Assembly: GCF_905220365.1 (NCBI RefSeq) | Contig: NC_061153.1 | Coordinates: 8,824,001 to 8,888,000, forward strand | Length of the DNA: 64,000 bases | Source: Vanessa cardui | Taxonomy: Eukaryota; Arthropoda; Insecta; Lepidoptera; Nymphalidae | Reading direction: 5' to 3' | Part shown: positions 42,080 to 53,484 of the stretch, piece after piece | Position numbering within the stretch: the first letter of the stretch is position 1 | How the letters are laid out: each line of letters starts with the position of its first letter | The notes under the pieces: model-generated | What the model was told of the DNA's origin: nothing | Databases searched by the model: none | The model's input: only the letters and a program-made list of their open reading frames with translations | Translations under genes and position numbers: made by a program

Positions 42080-42383
42080 ACTTGAATAAATAACTGTAGA
42101 ATATATAATATTGTATAATTTTTCTCTTTGTTTTTTTTTGCAAATCTTTATAAACGTGTTTTCAAGTTGTACAAAATGTTTAAGAAACACTCAAAGAAGG
42201 GAAAGGGACTGTTACTCTTATTACAGATTATTTTATAACCTAGCGAGGAGTACAGTACTACACCCAACTGATTGAAATAAGATACAATTGCACAAATCAA
42301 TTATAAAACTAAACCGCTCTGTTCAATCTCTTTTTAATTGAATAAAGATTTATTATTATTCAATATTATTATTATTATTATTG

Positions 42384-43173
42384 CAACAAAATGAAGAATG
42401 CATAAACGAAGAGACAGTATCTGACAGTGACATACAAACAACATTTAAAGTGTTAAGAATCTACGAAAAAGAGCTTAAAGAATCAGGTATAGAAATAACT
42501 CGTATTGAAGAAACCATCGCAGGAAGAGTGAAAACCTACACAATAATAAAATCAACAGTTCCAATCTAAAACGAAAAATGGACAAGAGTTATGATAAAAC
42601 CAAAAACATGGAATTGAAAATAAAAAAGCCTAAGAAGACAAAAATTACAACGCATGAATAGGAGGATAATCATATAGAAAATGTCAGTTTGCAAAATACG
42701 TGTGCAGAAAAATGGACAAGAGTTATGATAAAACCAAAAACATGGAATTGAAAATAAAAAAGCCTAAGAAGACAAAAATTACAACGCATGAATAGGAGGA
42801 TAATCATATAGAAAATGTCAGTTTGCAAAATACGTGTGCAGGCATGTATATCGAGAACAATCACGGTTTACTAGAGTATACTTATTCCTGCATATCACCT
42901 GTTCAAACATGTCATTTCAAATAAAAGCCAGAGTTTACTTCCTAATTTAGAAAAATAGATGTAAAACCATCAAATGAAGACCAAAGTGTGATTATATTAC
43001 CTCTGAATGATGACATTCCGTTTGATATGGGAACAAACCGAAAAGATGAAGGGTCAAGTACTCCGGATCTTCCAGGCCTAGATATCACTATTACAACTGA
43101 AATACATGGTAAGAATGATGATGCACATACATTAAGTAAAATTTGTGAAACTAGCAATTCATGAGAAGCAAAG
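42384..43173 (+). other. Unassigned sequence with small ORFs
   Basis: Contains a 62-codon frame (42381-42569; acidic, no recognised motif) and an exact 134-bp tandem duplication (42573-42840). Between 42940 and 43165 another open stretch reads SNEDQSVIILPLNDDIPFDMG and DLPGLDITITTEIHG before a stop. It could be a relic of an ORF or gene fragment captured next to LINE A. I do not recognise it. Confidence 0.4.
42573..42840. repeat. Exact 134-bp tandem duplication
   Basis: Copies 42573-42706 and 42707-42840 appear identical and begin gaaaaatggacaagagttat. Confidence 0.93.
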
Positions 43174-45123
43174 ACTGATCGTAGAAATAAATTATACGAC
43201 TTATATGATATGAGGCGGTGGAATCGAAGCGTAGCCTTTTTAGAATACGTCATTAAATATTCCAAAATTTTTAAAACAGTATGCATTTCTGCTAAGTCCT
43301 TATATTTAAAGAAAAAAATCCTGAATTCTGATAATAGAATTAAAACCACATGGGATGTTATTAGTAGTGTTAGTGGAAAACCCAAAAAGGAAATGATACC
43401 AATAGAATTGAACACAGGTAGTAGATACACGAGTTCTGAATTAGAGGTTGCTAATTTATTTGAAACATTTTTTGATAAAGTACCCCATAAAATAACATTT
43501 CATTTAAAATAATCTACATCAAATGCAGCTAGGTTATTAAATAATAGTGTTTCTAAATGCGTTATTGATTTTTCATTTGAAACGGTTTTTGCAATAGATG
43601 TCATAAAAGTATTTAAAACTGTAAATATTAAAAAAACTAACGACATATGGGGCATTTCGGTAAATTTTTTTAATAATATCATATACGATATTGCTCCGTA
43701 TATAGCAGTAATTTTTAACAAGAGCTTGGACACGGGTTCATTTCCTAACTTGTTAAAATGTAGTAAAGTTTTACCACTTTTTAAAACTGGAAACAGAAGC
43801 GATCCCGGTAATTACAGGCCTATTTCAATACTCCCATCCTTAAGTAAAATTTTCGAAAAAAATATTTTAAATCAACTTCTCGTCCATTTCGGTACAAATG
43901 CTATTTTTCATGGTGAGCAATTCGGTTTTAGAAGAGGTCGCTCGACAACTGATGCGGGGATTGCGCTTCTCAAACATATTTACGATGCTTAGGAGAAATC
44001 ACAGAACGCTATTGGAGTATTCTGTGATTTATCTGAAGCATTCGATTGTGTAGAACACGAAACGCTTCTTTATAAACTCAAATATTACGGTGTTAATGGT
44101 AAAGCTCTTGATCTCATCGCTTCATATTTAAGTCAAAGAATCCAGCAAGTTTTCATTAATGGAATAAAGTCTTCTGGATCTACATTAAAAATGGGAGTTC
44201 CACAGGGTTCTATTTTGGATCCCTTTCTATTCCTAGTATATATAAATGATCTTCTTTTCTATGCTAAGGGTATTTGTGATATAGTGTTGTTTGCTGACGA
44301 TACTTCACTGATTTTTAAGGTTGACAGGAAAAAAAATGACTATGACGATGTGAACCGTGCATTATCACAGATACACAATTGGTTTACGGTGAATAATTTA
44401 GTTTTGAATGCTCAAAAAACAAAATGTGTAGTTTTTACCCTACCTAATGTTAGCAAGCAAAATTATAATATATCTTTAAATGGTGACCGTCTTGAAGTAG
44501 CTGATACTACGGTGTTTTTAGGAATAGAATTGGATTCCAGACTTCAGTGGACTTCTCATTTATCATCGCTAACAGGAAGACTCAGCTCCGCAACATACGC
44601 GGTTAGAAAAGTTAGACAACTAACTGATATTGATACCGCTCGTTTAGTTTATTTCGGTTATTTTCACAGTATTATGTCATATGGCATATTACTTTGGGGT
44701 AACGCTGCAGATATTGAATCTGTCTTTATTTTACAAAAGAGAGCAATCCGGTTTATTTATAATCTTGGAGCTAGAGACTCTCTTCGGGATGTTTTTAACA
44801 AAGTGGGAATACTCACTGTTGCGTCGCAATATATTTACAACAATATTATGTATATTCACAGTAACATTGATCACTTTGATAAAATCAGTGATAATCATTG
44901 TATGTGCACTAGGAGTAAGGATAAGCTTATAACGCCAAGTTTCCGACTCCGCAAAGTCAATAAATCCTTCTTGGGGCAAGGTAACCGTTTCTATAATAAA
45001 ATTCCGCAGAAATTTTTAACTTTGCCGTTTAGTAAATTCAAATCGTTTGTAAAAAATACATTGGTAGAAAAAGCATATTATTCGATACAAGATTTTGTAG
45101 ATGATAAAAAAGCGTGGAGTTAA
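43174..45123 (+). pseudogene. LINE A copy 2 reverse transcriptase
   Basis: Block 43210-43512 is the linker. Block 43726-43992 has NYRPISILPSLSKIFEK and QFGFRRGRSTTDAGIALL. Then come stops (DA*EKS, 43990). The motif A region, CDLSEAFDCVEHET, has Glu for the usual Lys. Block 44191-45123 (310 codons) has MGVPQGSILDPFLF (Asp for the usual Gly), the catalytic FADDTSLIF and the full C-terminal domain (DTARLVYFGYFHSIMSYGILLWGN). Not functional. Confidence 0.9.
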
Positions 45124-45229
45124 TACTTGTTGACTTCCAAGCAGGATACATTAATCGAAATAATTGTATTTAATTAACATGACGTTGTATTTTTTAAATG
45201 TTAAAAAAGAGTAACTACTGAGTTTCTTG

Positions 45230-45265
45230 CCGGTTCTTCTCGGTAGAATCTACTTTCCGAACCGG
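45230..45265 (+). other. Conserved 3'-UTR stem-loop, LINE A
   Basis: ccggttc/gaaccgg stem in the 3' UTR, about 110 nt after the stop. The same stem is in LINE B (22444-22484). Confidence 0.6.
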
Positions 45266-45393
45266 TGGTAGCTTCACTTAGTTGTAAAATGACGATTCAA
45301 AAGTGCTTATAAAAGCCTACTTGAATAAAGTTTTTTGATTTCGATTTTCGTGTTTAAGAATTATCAGTTAAAATAGTAAAAAAAAAGCATTCT

Positions 45394-45915
45394 TTGCGTG
45401 CTGCACATATTGAGAACATATGGCAGAAGCGACAAAGGCGATTAACATTAAGAACACAATTGGATACAATTGAAGATATGCCAGAGTTGTTGTTCATACA
45501 ACATTTCAGGCTAAACAAAGACACATTTCGGAAATTATGTGACGACCTAAAAGATCATACTAGATTAAAAGGATCCGCTGAAATTTCCCTGGAAATAAAG
45601 CTAAAATAATTATATATATATTAGGAATCTAACAGTGTTTTAAGGTGCTTGTGAGTACAATTTTGTTGATTGTTGTACTTAAATAAACTTATTTTGACTC
45701 AGAGTTCTTCACTATCAGCCTGGCTAGCAAAATAACCAATGCCTGTTGTGTGCTACACAGTACAGCTGCTAGAATACGACCTCAGAGTTACATGCCAGCC
45801 AGTAGTCTTGAAGGTAATGAAAACCATTTTGTGCGACAAAGCACCACCACAAATGACGATGGAAATGAGTTAATTCGAGACAAGGATATGCGCAATGTTT
45901 TGGTTAGAAGAATGT
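45394..45915 (+). pseudogene. PIF/Harbinger transposase relic
   Basis: The N-terminal block 45394-45609 reads LLFIQHFRLNKDTFRKLCDDLKDHTRLKGSAEISLEIKLK, the start pattern of HARBI1-like nucleases. The distal block near 45725-45915 reads SKITNACCVLHSTAARI and continues to a stop, matching the C-terminal KxxNACCVLHN pattern. The catalytic DDE core between them is missing, about 110 bp remaining in place of several hundred. No terminal repeats were found. Confidence 0.75.
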
Positions 45916-46009
45916 AGCTATACTAATGAATTAAAAAAAAAAAAAAATTCAGACAGAATAAAGATTTTGAATAAAACTTTTATTTATGAATGCTGCGTAT
46001 ATTTGCATA

Positions 46010-46310
46010 GAAATTTACTTGGTGGTAGGGCTTTGTGCAAGCCTCTCTGGGTAGGTACTACCCACTCATCAGTTGTTCTACCGCCAATTAACAGTATTCA
46101 GTATTGTTGTGTTCCGGTCTGAAGGGTGAGTGAGCCAGTGTAACTACAGGCACAAGGGACATAACATCTTAGTTCCCAAGGTTAGTGGCACATTGACGAT
46201 TTAAGGAATAGTTAATATTTCTTACAGAGTCATTGTCTATGGGCGATGGTGACCACTTACCATCAGGTGGCCCATATGCTCGTCCGCCAAACTATACCAT
46301 AAAAATAAAA
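46010..46310 (+). repeat. Lepidopteran dispersed repeat (gtgagtgagccagtgtaac type)
   Basis: Contains ggtggtagggctttgtgcaa, gtgagtgagccagtgtaact and ccatcaggtggcccatatgc, then an A-rich end. I recognise it as a common lepidopteran interspersed repeat, probably a LINE 3' end or SINE. No coding. Confidence 0.6.
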
Positions 46311-46339
46311 AAAAAGATAATATACTGCGATTAAAGTAT

Positions 46340-46560
46340 AATGTGAAACGTAATAAATTGCGCAAAATCTTAGAAAGTAGTAAAAATAGGTATTAAAAAA
46401 AAAATAATGAAAATATTAAAAACCCTCGTTACCTATGGCAAATAATGAACAATATATGTGGAAGAGTAACGAAATCAATTGACGAAATAATTTTAAAAGA
46501 TCGAAAAAATTATTGAGAAACTAAGCAACAATAAAGCGCCCGGTAATGATGGAATAAAAA
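46340..46560 (+). pseudogene. RT N-terminal scrap
   Basis: A short plus-strand frame reads IIEKLSNNKAPGNDGIK (46505-46560), the conserved segment upstream of RT motif 1 in LINEs. It abuts the RTE-like sequence that follows. Confidence 0.5.
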
Positions 46561-46564
46561 TAAT

Positions 46565-47715
46565 AGATATAAACAGGGGTGCGTTCTAGCATCTACACTG
46601 TTTGCGTTATATTTTTCAGTCGTAGTCCAAGAGGTCTTACACACACACGACTTCTAATGGCATCCGTATTCGTTTTCGCACGGACGGCAATATTTTTAAT
46701 CTCGCCAGACTGAAAGCCCGCACCAAAGTGTCGCATGCCGTGCTCACTGAGTTGATATACGCCGATGACCTGTGCTTCGTAGCAGAATCCCCAGGGGGCC
46801 TGCAACAGCTAATGTCCGATTTCCACCAGTCGTGCCAAAAATTTGGTTTAAAAATCAGTGTCAAAAAGACGGAGGTGATGTCTTTGGACATTCATGGTCG
46901 CGAACACTAAATATTACACTCGGAGGGGATGAGCTGAAGCAGATGGACAAGTTTCGCTATCTGGGGAGCATAATATCATCTAAGTGTGATCATGATGCAG
47001 AGATCAACAGCAGAATCGGCGCTGCTGCGGCGGCCTTTGGCAAACTGGACGCTAAGGTCTATAATTTCAGACGACCTCAAGTTGTCAACCAAGATTGCTG
47101 TCTACATGGCGTGCTGCCCAACATCTTATACTCTGCCGAAACGTGGACAGTGTATCGCCGTCACATCCGTATGCTAGACCGATTCCACCTCAAGAGCTTA
47201 CGGAAAATACTTCGCATCCGATGGTCTGACCGCGTACGTAATACCGAAGTGCTGCGGAGGGGTAATGTAGGTGGCATTGAGTCGTATCTTATGCAGCGTC
47301 AGCTTCGATGGTGCGGACATGTGCGCGTATGGCGGAGAAAAGAGTAGCTAAGCGCATCTTCTACTCAGAACTTGAGAAAGGCAAGCGAAAGCATGGCGGA
47401 CAACTCCTCAGCAGCAGAGCAGCAGGCTGCCAGACGGCCGGAGTGGAGAACACTTGTTAAATCAAGTGTCAAAGCTTTTGAAAACCGGCGGCTCATTGAG
47501 CTGGATGCCAGACGCGACGAGCTGATGGCGCGACCACCTGCGGCCATCAGCTAAAGTTATGTGAATGGTGTGCTCTCATGCCCGCAATGTGCGAGCTTTT
47601 TTACGAATAAAATTGGCTACGTAAGCCACATGCGAGCACATCAACGTCAAAACCGGAGTTGAAGACAGTCGCCGTGACCGAAATCGGTCAGGATCATCAT
47701 CATATATATTAGGAT
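46565..47715 (+). mobile_element. RTE-like LINE, RT C-terminal half with zinc finger
   Basis: Truncated upstream. Frames read LTELIYADDLCFVAE (catalytic YADD), a GLKISVKKTEVM block, LKQMDKFRYLGSIISS, RHIRMLDRFHLKSLRKILRIRWSD, and MQRQLRWCGHV. After a deletion come RPEWRTLVKSSVKAFENRR and a C2H2 finger (CPQCASFF...HMRAH). The 3' end has gtgaccgaaatcggtcagga followed by an atcatcat tail. There are several frameshifts. Confidence 0.8.
46728..47660 (+). pseudogene. RTE-like RT with C-terminal C2H2 finger
   Basis: Block 46728-46910 contains the YADD catalytic box. Block 46772-47347 carries the thumb and connection. Block 47372-47554 has the end of the protein before the finger, with an apparent loss of about 60 codons upstream of it. 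The final frame to 47660 codes the zinc finger (CPQC...GYVSHMRAHQRQ). The finger may help in target or template binding. Inactive because of frame breaks. Confidence 0.78.
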
Positions 47716-48246
47716 TTTGAAATTTTTTACTATATCATTAATAAAAATGTTCAATAAAAGGGGTTTAGGACGTTTGCACTTAATGTCTATAGTTGTGTGT
47801 CCTTGTTTAAAGAAGAAATAAAAAAGTCACGGTAAAACAATGAGTTTATTACACACAAAAGTTCGAAAGTTAGGCACAAGCACAGTTAAGAGTTCACAAA
47901 CACAAGCAAGTATAGTTTATAGGCACAATAAAAGAAGCAAGGAGAAGATACAGAAGAAAGCTGATGAAAGAAATTATACGATGAAATGATAAAGCGCGGT
48001 ACGTAAGCAAAAGCTAGCATCTTGCGACGTGCGTTCGGCATCGGAGCGTGATTTCAACTGGCTTCGGGGCGCGGTGCACAGGAGCATCAGCTGAGGTGCG
48101 ATACCGTTACCTTTTTGCGTGTTTCCAGTGCACATTCGCCGGCCGGTAAATTGTCATCTCGAATAACGGTAAGTATTTATATTTTTTATATTTTAATTAA
48201 TTAATCAAAGTATGTACATAATTATATTTAATGAAGTTAATGTAGG

Positions 48247-48250
<4 letters not shown>
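47716..48250. other. Unassigned; possible solo-LTR-like sequence
   Basis: No coding frame. The stretch up to about 48540 contains features that could belong to an LTR, but I found no partner copy. Confidence 0.3.

Positions 48251-48327
<77 letters not shown>
48251..48327. repeat. (TA)n microsatellite
   Basis: About 38 TA dinucleotides, uninterrupted. Confidence 0.97.
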
Positions 48328-48335
<8 letters not shown>

Positions 48336-48499
48336 AATTATGTAAATATTAATATGTGTATTATGTATGTTTGTTTGTTTATATAATAATTTTAATGTAT
48401 GAACGAGAGTATAAATAAAGTGTAAATTCGTATGTGTGTGTGCGGTTTTCTGTGCGAATGAGTGACTGAATAATTGTGTGATTGAATGAATGAATATAT

Positions 48500-48870
48500 G
48501 GGAATGTGTGAATGGCTTCCCACAGGTACCCCAGATGTTATGGGGACGAAAGTAGAGATATGTCCTTTGACAGCAACTGCCTGAGTTCTATCACGAAGAT
48601 ATGATGTTATCCATCTAAGTAAATCGCCGTGTATATATGTGTATATTTAAGTTTTTTGATTAGTAACGAATGTGGAATTTTATCAAATGCGTTTGAATAA
48701 TCAGTATGCCCAGCGTCAACTTGATGTCCTCTCTCCATAGTACAACGTCAAGAATCTCGACAAGATTGGACTCGACTGATCTTTTGGTTACGAATCCATG
48801 TTGTTGGGTAATAATGTTGGAATAATACAAAAACTCTCCTCATAATCAATACTTTATCTCTCCTGAAGTG
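48500..48870 (-). pseudogene. Jockey-like RT fragment
   Basis: Minus-strand frames read a QHGFVTKRSVESNLVEIL segment, a TDYSNAFDKIPHSLL motif A and FVPITSGVPVG. It belongs to a jockey-like RT and is severely degraded. Confidence 0.65.
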
Positions 48871-49000
48871 GTTCACGATCCTTCCAATTCGACGATTAAA
48901 GTAAGAATGACCATTTCTAGGCTTACTCCTAGTATTTAATGTTTACACGCCCCTCCTCCGAATGTAGCAACATCCGGTTTCGATCCATTTTAATAACAAT

Positions 49001-51680
49001 TTAGTAAGGGTTGAATAGAGTAGAGTATAGGAGAGAAACAGTATGTAGGTTGCGACGAAGCCCTACTGGGAGCCATCCGAGTTCAGAACGGAAATGCGAG
49101 ACATGGTCGAATTGCCTAAGTCCAAATATAAATCTAATGCAGAGATTTTGAAGACGATCCAACTTACCAACTAATTCCTCCGACAAGTCTGGATAGCAAG
49201 CATCAGCGTAGTCCAAAACCGGCAGTAACAGACTATTGACTAGTAGAATCTTTGTCTTAGTCGGCAGAAGGTTTTTAAATCTTTTAAGGAAATTTATACT
49301 AGCAAAGATTCTCCGACTAATTTCCGCTACATGAGACCGCCAGGATAGAGCTATCTACGATGATCCCCAAATTTTTAAGAGTATTCGAATAAGTCAAAGT
49401 GGATCCGTTAAAAATAACTTTTGGAAGGTTGTTGGAATCGATTTTGGTAAGCTGTTTCGTCGTTCCTATAAGAAAAAGCTGCGATTTGCTAGCATTGACC
49501 AACAATCCAAATGACTGACTCCAGTCGGTAATTATGTTGAGGTTACTATTCAGTTTATCGATAGCCGCTGTAATGTCTTCAACTGGAGTCGTCACATAGA
49601 TTTGTAGGTCGTCCGCGTAAAGATGGAAGGGAAGAGTTAGAAGTTCAGTGACAGTATTGATATAAATGGAAAACAAAAGAGGGGAAAGGACACTTCCCTG
49701 AGGAACTCCAGCACTAAGACAGCAATACGAGAAATGACGGTCCCCAGCTCAAATACACTGTTGTCGACCAAACAAGTAAGAACGGAACCATTCTACAACA
49801 TTTGGCAACAAGTTAATGGATTCTAATACGGCCAACAGAATGTCATGGTCAACCGTATTAAAAGCGTTACTAAAGTCCAATAAGGCTAATATAGTAACAT
49901 GCTTTTGATCCATTGCGAACCGGACATCGTCAAAAACCTTCGCAAGTGCCGTCACAGTGCTGTGGCCAGGTCGGAAGCCGGATTGGAACGGACTTAGGAT
50001 GCTGTGTCGTGTTAGAAAAAGGTTAAGTTGGGAATGAACAATACGTTCAAGGATTTTAGACAAGAAAGAGAGGATAGAGATAGGACGATAATGTGAAGGT
50101 AAAGTCGGGTGAGGGAGTTTAGGAATAGGGATAACGTGAGCAAAGCGCCAAACATTAGGAAAAGACATACGGGAAAGAGAGTAATTAAAAATGTGACAAA
50201 TAATAGGTGCTATTTCGTCGAGGACAAGTACAATCAATTTGCGACTAATCCCATCGCTACCAGTGGCATTCGATGAGATAGAAGCTACATTCTTATAAAT
50301 ATCATCGGTGGTTATAGGTTCAAAAGTAAAATTGGGATAGTTGGGTTTGATCCGTGACTTAAGGAGGAAAATGGTTGATGCTTTATTGTAATTTTGTGAG
50401 GCAATATTGGCAAAATGATTATTGAGGGAATTTAGATCAGTGTCAGGAGAAATGGTTACCCTGGATCGACCAATACCCATTGAGTTTAAAAAATTCCAAA
50501 CATCTGATGTGCTCCTATTATTTATAGAAGCATGCACATATTTTCTTTGAGCATCTCTGCAAACCCTATTACACCTATTACGCAGTCTTTTATATGTATT
50601 TAGGGTTTGTTCAGTCGGTCTAGATTTATACTTGGACTTAGCAGCATTACGTTGGGTCATCAGCGTTCTAATATCATCATTCAGTCACGGTGCCGGAAGA
50701 TGTTTAAGCTTAATTGGTCTGAGGGGAGCATGTTTGTCAAATAATTCAATGAGAAGCGAGTTGAAAATACTCAGCTTCTCATCTATTGTTGCAGCATTAA
50801 GAATTGCATCCCAATCGATAGACTGCAAGTCTTGCATAAAGTTTACATTATTAAAATTTTTGAAAGTGCGGCGCATGACTACCGTTGGCTTGATTTTGGG
50901 AGGACGAATCTTAAATGACAGGTAGACTAAATCATGATATGAGAACGCATCTGCTGAGAGCTGACCATGTGTACTGACAAGCTCGGGAGAAGACACAATC
51001 ATTAGATCAAGAAGTGAAGGGGAACAATTAGGGAAGAAATGTGTAGGATTAGTTTGAAGAAGATAAAGATTAGAGCTGGTAACTATATGATTGAGTTGTT
51101 TGGCACGTGAATCGTTTTTAACCAAACAAGTGTTAAAATCACCCATTATGATAGTTTGGTCAACATTAGGTAATTGGGTCTCAAGTAAGATTTCAAGATT
51201 GTAAAAGTAGTTAATTTGGAGTGATGGGGAATAAAAAAACCCCAAAAGAAGTTTTAGCTTCCCGAATAGTACTTCCAGAAAGATGTGCTCAGATGACTCC
51301 GAGTAGGCGGAAGGAGATTTGCTTAAAATAGAGAAAGGAATGTGGCTACGCAGATAGATTGCTACCCCGCCCCCACCTTTGCCAGATCGATCGTTACGAA
51401 CGAGATGAAATCCTGGGAGTGCAAAAGAAGTTGAGGGTAAGGAGGGTTTTAAGAAGGTCTCAGACACCAGGATAGCATGTACATCGAAGGAGGCTAAGAG
51501 GTCAGAGTAATGCGCAGGTATGCTTTGGGCATTTATGTGGATGACATTAAAATTATTATGAAATGAGGAAAATGTTGAGTTAAGAACGCTATTTAGAGGT
51601 AATGATGTACTATGAAAACTTTCATCTGAAGACGAAAACAAAGAAAAGTATCTCTCGTCGTCAGAACTATTTGTACTCAT
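49001..51680 (-). pseudogene. LINE C copy 2 ORF2
   Basis: Endonuclease block 50685-51680 (331 codons): FNVIHINAQSIPAH, RNDRSGKGGGGVAI, IIMGDFNTCL, YHDLVYL. RT block 49749-50660: SNATGSDGISRKL, YRPISILSFLSKILER, FQSGFRPGHSTVTAL and an intact LLDFSNAFNTVDHDIL motif A. Frame changes follow near 49745 and 49680. Block 49317-49676 holds the catalytic LYADDLQIY. The C-terminus continues in block 49001-49216 (MDYADACYPDLSEE). Confidence 0.88.
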
Positions 51681-52764
51681 ATTGAATGTATTATGTGTAA
51701 AATGTAATAAATTCTAAAATAGTAAAAGTTATTGTTAAATATAAAGTATAAATATTTATATGTAAAGTTCAAATTATGCAAAAAAAGAAAAATATATGTA
51801 TAAATATATTTATCTAAATATATACCAAGAAAAAAAAAATTAAAATTAACAAAAAACAAAAAGCAATAAAAATATAATATGTATCTATAATAATATCTAG
51901 ATATAAATATATTAAAACTTAATTTTATAATAATAATAATTAAATCATTCGTGATACCCACCAGCGTTAAAATGCAAGGCTTCGTTAACAAATCACACAA
52001 AAGAAGCAATAAAAAAGATCTATATGTATCTATATCTACAAATAGTGAATTTAACAAAAAAAAAAAAGAACATATGTATATAAAAGCAAAGCCAAGCTAT
52101 TAAGATAAAACTGTATTGATAACGATAAATATCTACATTCATAATCAAAGAAAAGAAAATACATACACAAAAGAATCTACATACACTAGTTTATTGAAGA
52201 TGTCTATAAATGCCAATATATTCTAGGCTGTATGATGTAAAACTTTTGCCTCAAAACTTACGAAAATGTGCCGTGTCAATTTCTGATTCTGACAATGACA
52301 ATAATGACATTGTCATTTGACGATTTGTCAACTTTGTTATTTTGGCGAAATAATCTGTGCTCTCTTGGCACAAATAAAAGCCATATATTAAAAAAAAAAC
52401 TTTGTTATTTAGTTGTTAAATTCGGCATGTACAGACAAAATCAATATAATTATTATAAGATTACCCCATAACCCATAATATTTAAACCTCATAAGTGCTA
52501 AAGATTAAAATGTAAGCGGGTATATTGTCAGTAATATAATATCAAGATAAGAACAAAGCGATATCAAAGTACAAGCCAAAATCGACTTTAAGACAGAAAG
52601 TTATGCTAGAAGAATAAAATGAACAATCAAACTTAACAAACAAATAATAATAAAAGATTTAATGTATGCTTACACGAGAGGATGTAACGTAAAATATGAA
52701 TTACTTCCTGAGGTTCCTTTTGGGTCTGGTGTTTTGAAAAGACTGGACTGTTTTACCTTTTGAA
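51681..52764 (-). other. LINE C copy 2 inter-ORF spacer
   Basis: About 1.1 kb, extremely A/T-rich, without a supported gene. It contains short tracts shared with copy 1 and a tgacaatgacaataatgaca palindrome-like block near 52290. The minus ORF 51677-52057 is hydrophobic A/T translation. Confidence 0.6.
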
Positions 52765-53484
52765 TTATAGTTTGGAGATTGATTTGAGGTGCCGGCTGTC
52801 GCCACGACGGCTGGGATTATCAGGCTCTAACTGATTTGAAATAGATCCCAGCTCAGCAGTCGAGGTTATTCTATGTCGGACACCACCAGGACCAATTATG
52901 AAGATCTGACCCTCTTTGGTCCAGCAATTAGACACACCTAATTGTTGTCTCGCTGCCATAAATGCTTCGTGCCGGCTTTTTGTCAGAAATTCGGAACCTG
53001 TGTTCTTGAGACTGGCTTTTCCGTACCAGACTTTGTTACGCAACGATAAGTCCTGAAATTTGATAAGTATAGGCCGTGGCTTATCCTTTGTGGGACGACC
53101 TATGCGGTGACTACGTCTTATGGCAGCTGGGACTAATTCAGGCAATTTGATATGCTGAGATAGCATCTTGACGGCGGCGGCTGTAACATCCTCACTTTTA
53201 GACTCCGGGATACCATGGATAAAGAGAATTTTCTTTCTACTCCGCATCTCAAGTAGGTCATGCTGCTTGGTTAACACTGACAATTGAAGTTGAAGGCTTT
53301 CTAATGCAGACAGCACAAAATTGCGAAAGGTGGTAAATTGAGCTGCAGTATTGGATGCAGGGCTAGTCGCAGGTATGGCAGTTTGCAAGTTGTGCTGAAA
53401 TTCAGCCATTTTAGTGTTGAAGTGCAGTGACAACTCCTCAATGGATTGTTTGATAGCTTCCATAGCTTGTGGACTTTTTATCAA
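52765..53484 (-). CDS. LINE C copy 2 ORF1 (L1-ORF1-like)
   Basis: An intact frame of 239 codons. Residues 1-80 form a helical, likely coiled-coil part. The RRM-like core follows (MRSRKKILFIHGIPESK, RSHRIGRPTKDKPRPILIKFQ, LRNKVWYGKASLK), then a CTD-like segment (LTKSRHEAFMAARQQLG, CWTKEGQIFIIG) and a basic tail. The start at 53484 is MIKSPQAMEA; an internal Met at residue 8 is an alternative. It would bind LINE RNA as trimers if it behaves like L1 ORF1. Confidence 0.8.
   Translation of the reverse strand: MIKSPQAMEAIKQSIEELSLHFNTKMAEFQHNLQTAIPATSPASNTAAQFTTFRNFVLSALESLQLQLSVLTKQHDLLEMRSRKKILFIHGIPESKSEDVTAAAVKMLSQHIKLPELVPAAIRRSHRIGRPTKDKPRPILIKFQDLSLRNKVWYGKASLKNTGSEFLTKSRHEAFMAARQQLGVSNCWTKEGQIFIIGPGGVRHRITSTAELGSISNQLEPDNPSRRGDSRHLKSISKL

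Larger units (their letters stand above)
40380..42383 (+). mobile_element. Jockey-like LINE, RT half and tail
   Basis: Plus-strand RT (about 40420-41890), then a (CA)n-bearing 3' region and an (ATT)n tail ending near 42383 (gaataaagatttattatt). A 157-bp Penelope-type insertion sits in RT. It is probably the distal part of the LINE whose ORF1 lies at 33120-33640; the Ty3/gypsy element no. 2 lies between, and the endonuclease is missing. Confidence 0.75.
43174..45345 (+). mobile_element. Jockey-superfamily LINE, family A copy 2
   Basis: 5'-truncated within the linker region and continuing to a complete 3' end (aataaagttttttgatttcg). It is the closest relative of the minus-strand copy at 1-2096. 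Frames are broken at about 43512, 43720, 43992 and 44180. Confidence 0.9.
48871..53484 (-). mobile_element. LINE family C, copy 2
   Basis: Minus strand: ORF1 52765-53484, inter-ORF spacer 51681-52764, ORF2 51680 to 49001, then a short degraded 3' part. It is collinear with copy 1 (27.8-33 kb) but clearly diverged. Bases 48871-49000 include rearranged C-terminal sequence (RNGHSYFNRRIGRIVNHF), and the 3' UTR is missing. Confidence 0.85.

Noticed and set aside
45230..45265. Template-switch palindrome
   Set aside because: The stem is only 7 bp with a long loop and is shared by two LINE families, which fits a conserved RNA structure instead.
51677..52057. 126-codon hydrophobic minus-strand ORF as a membrane protein
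   Set aside because: It is a translation of an A/T-rich inter-ORF spacer (Leu/Phe/Ile/Tyr runs) and has no counterpart in LINE C copy 1.
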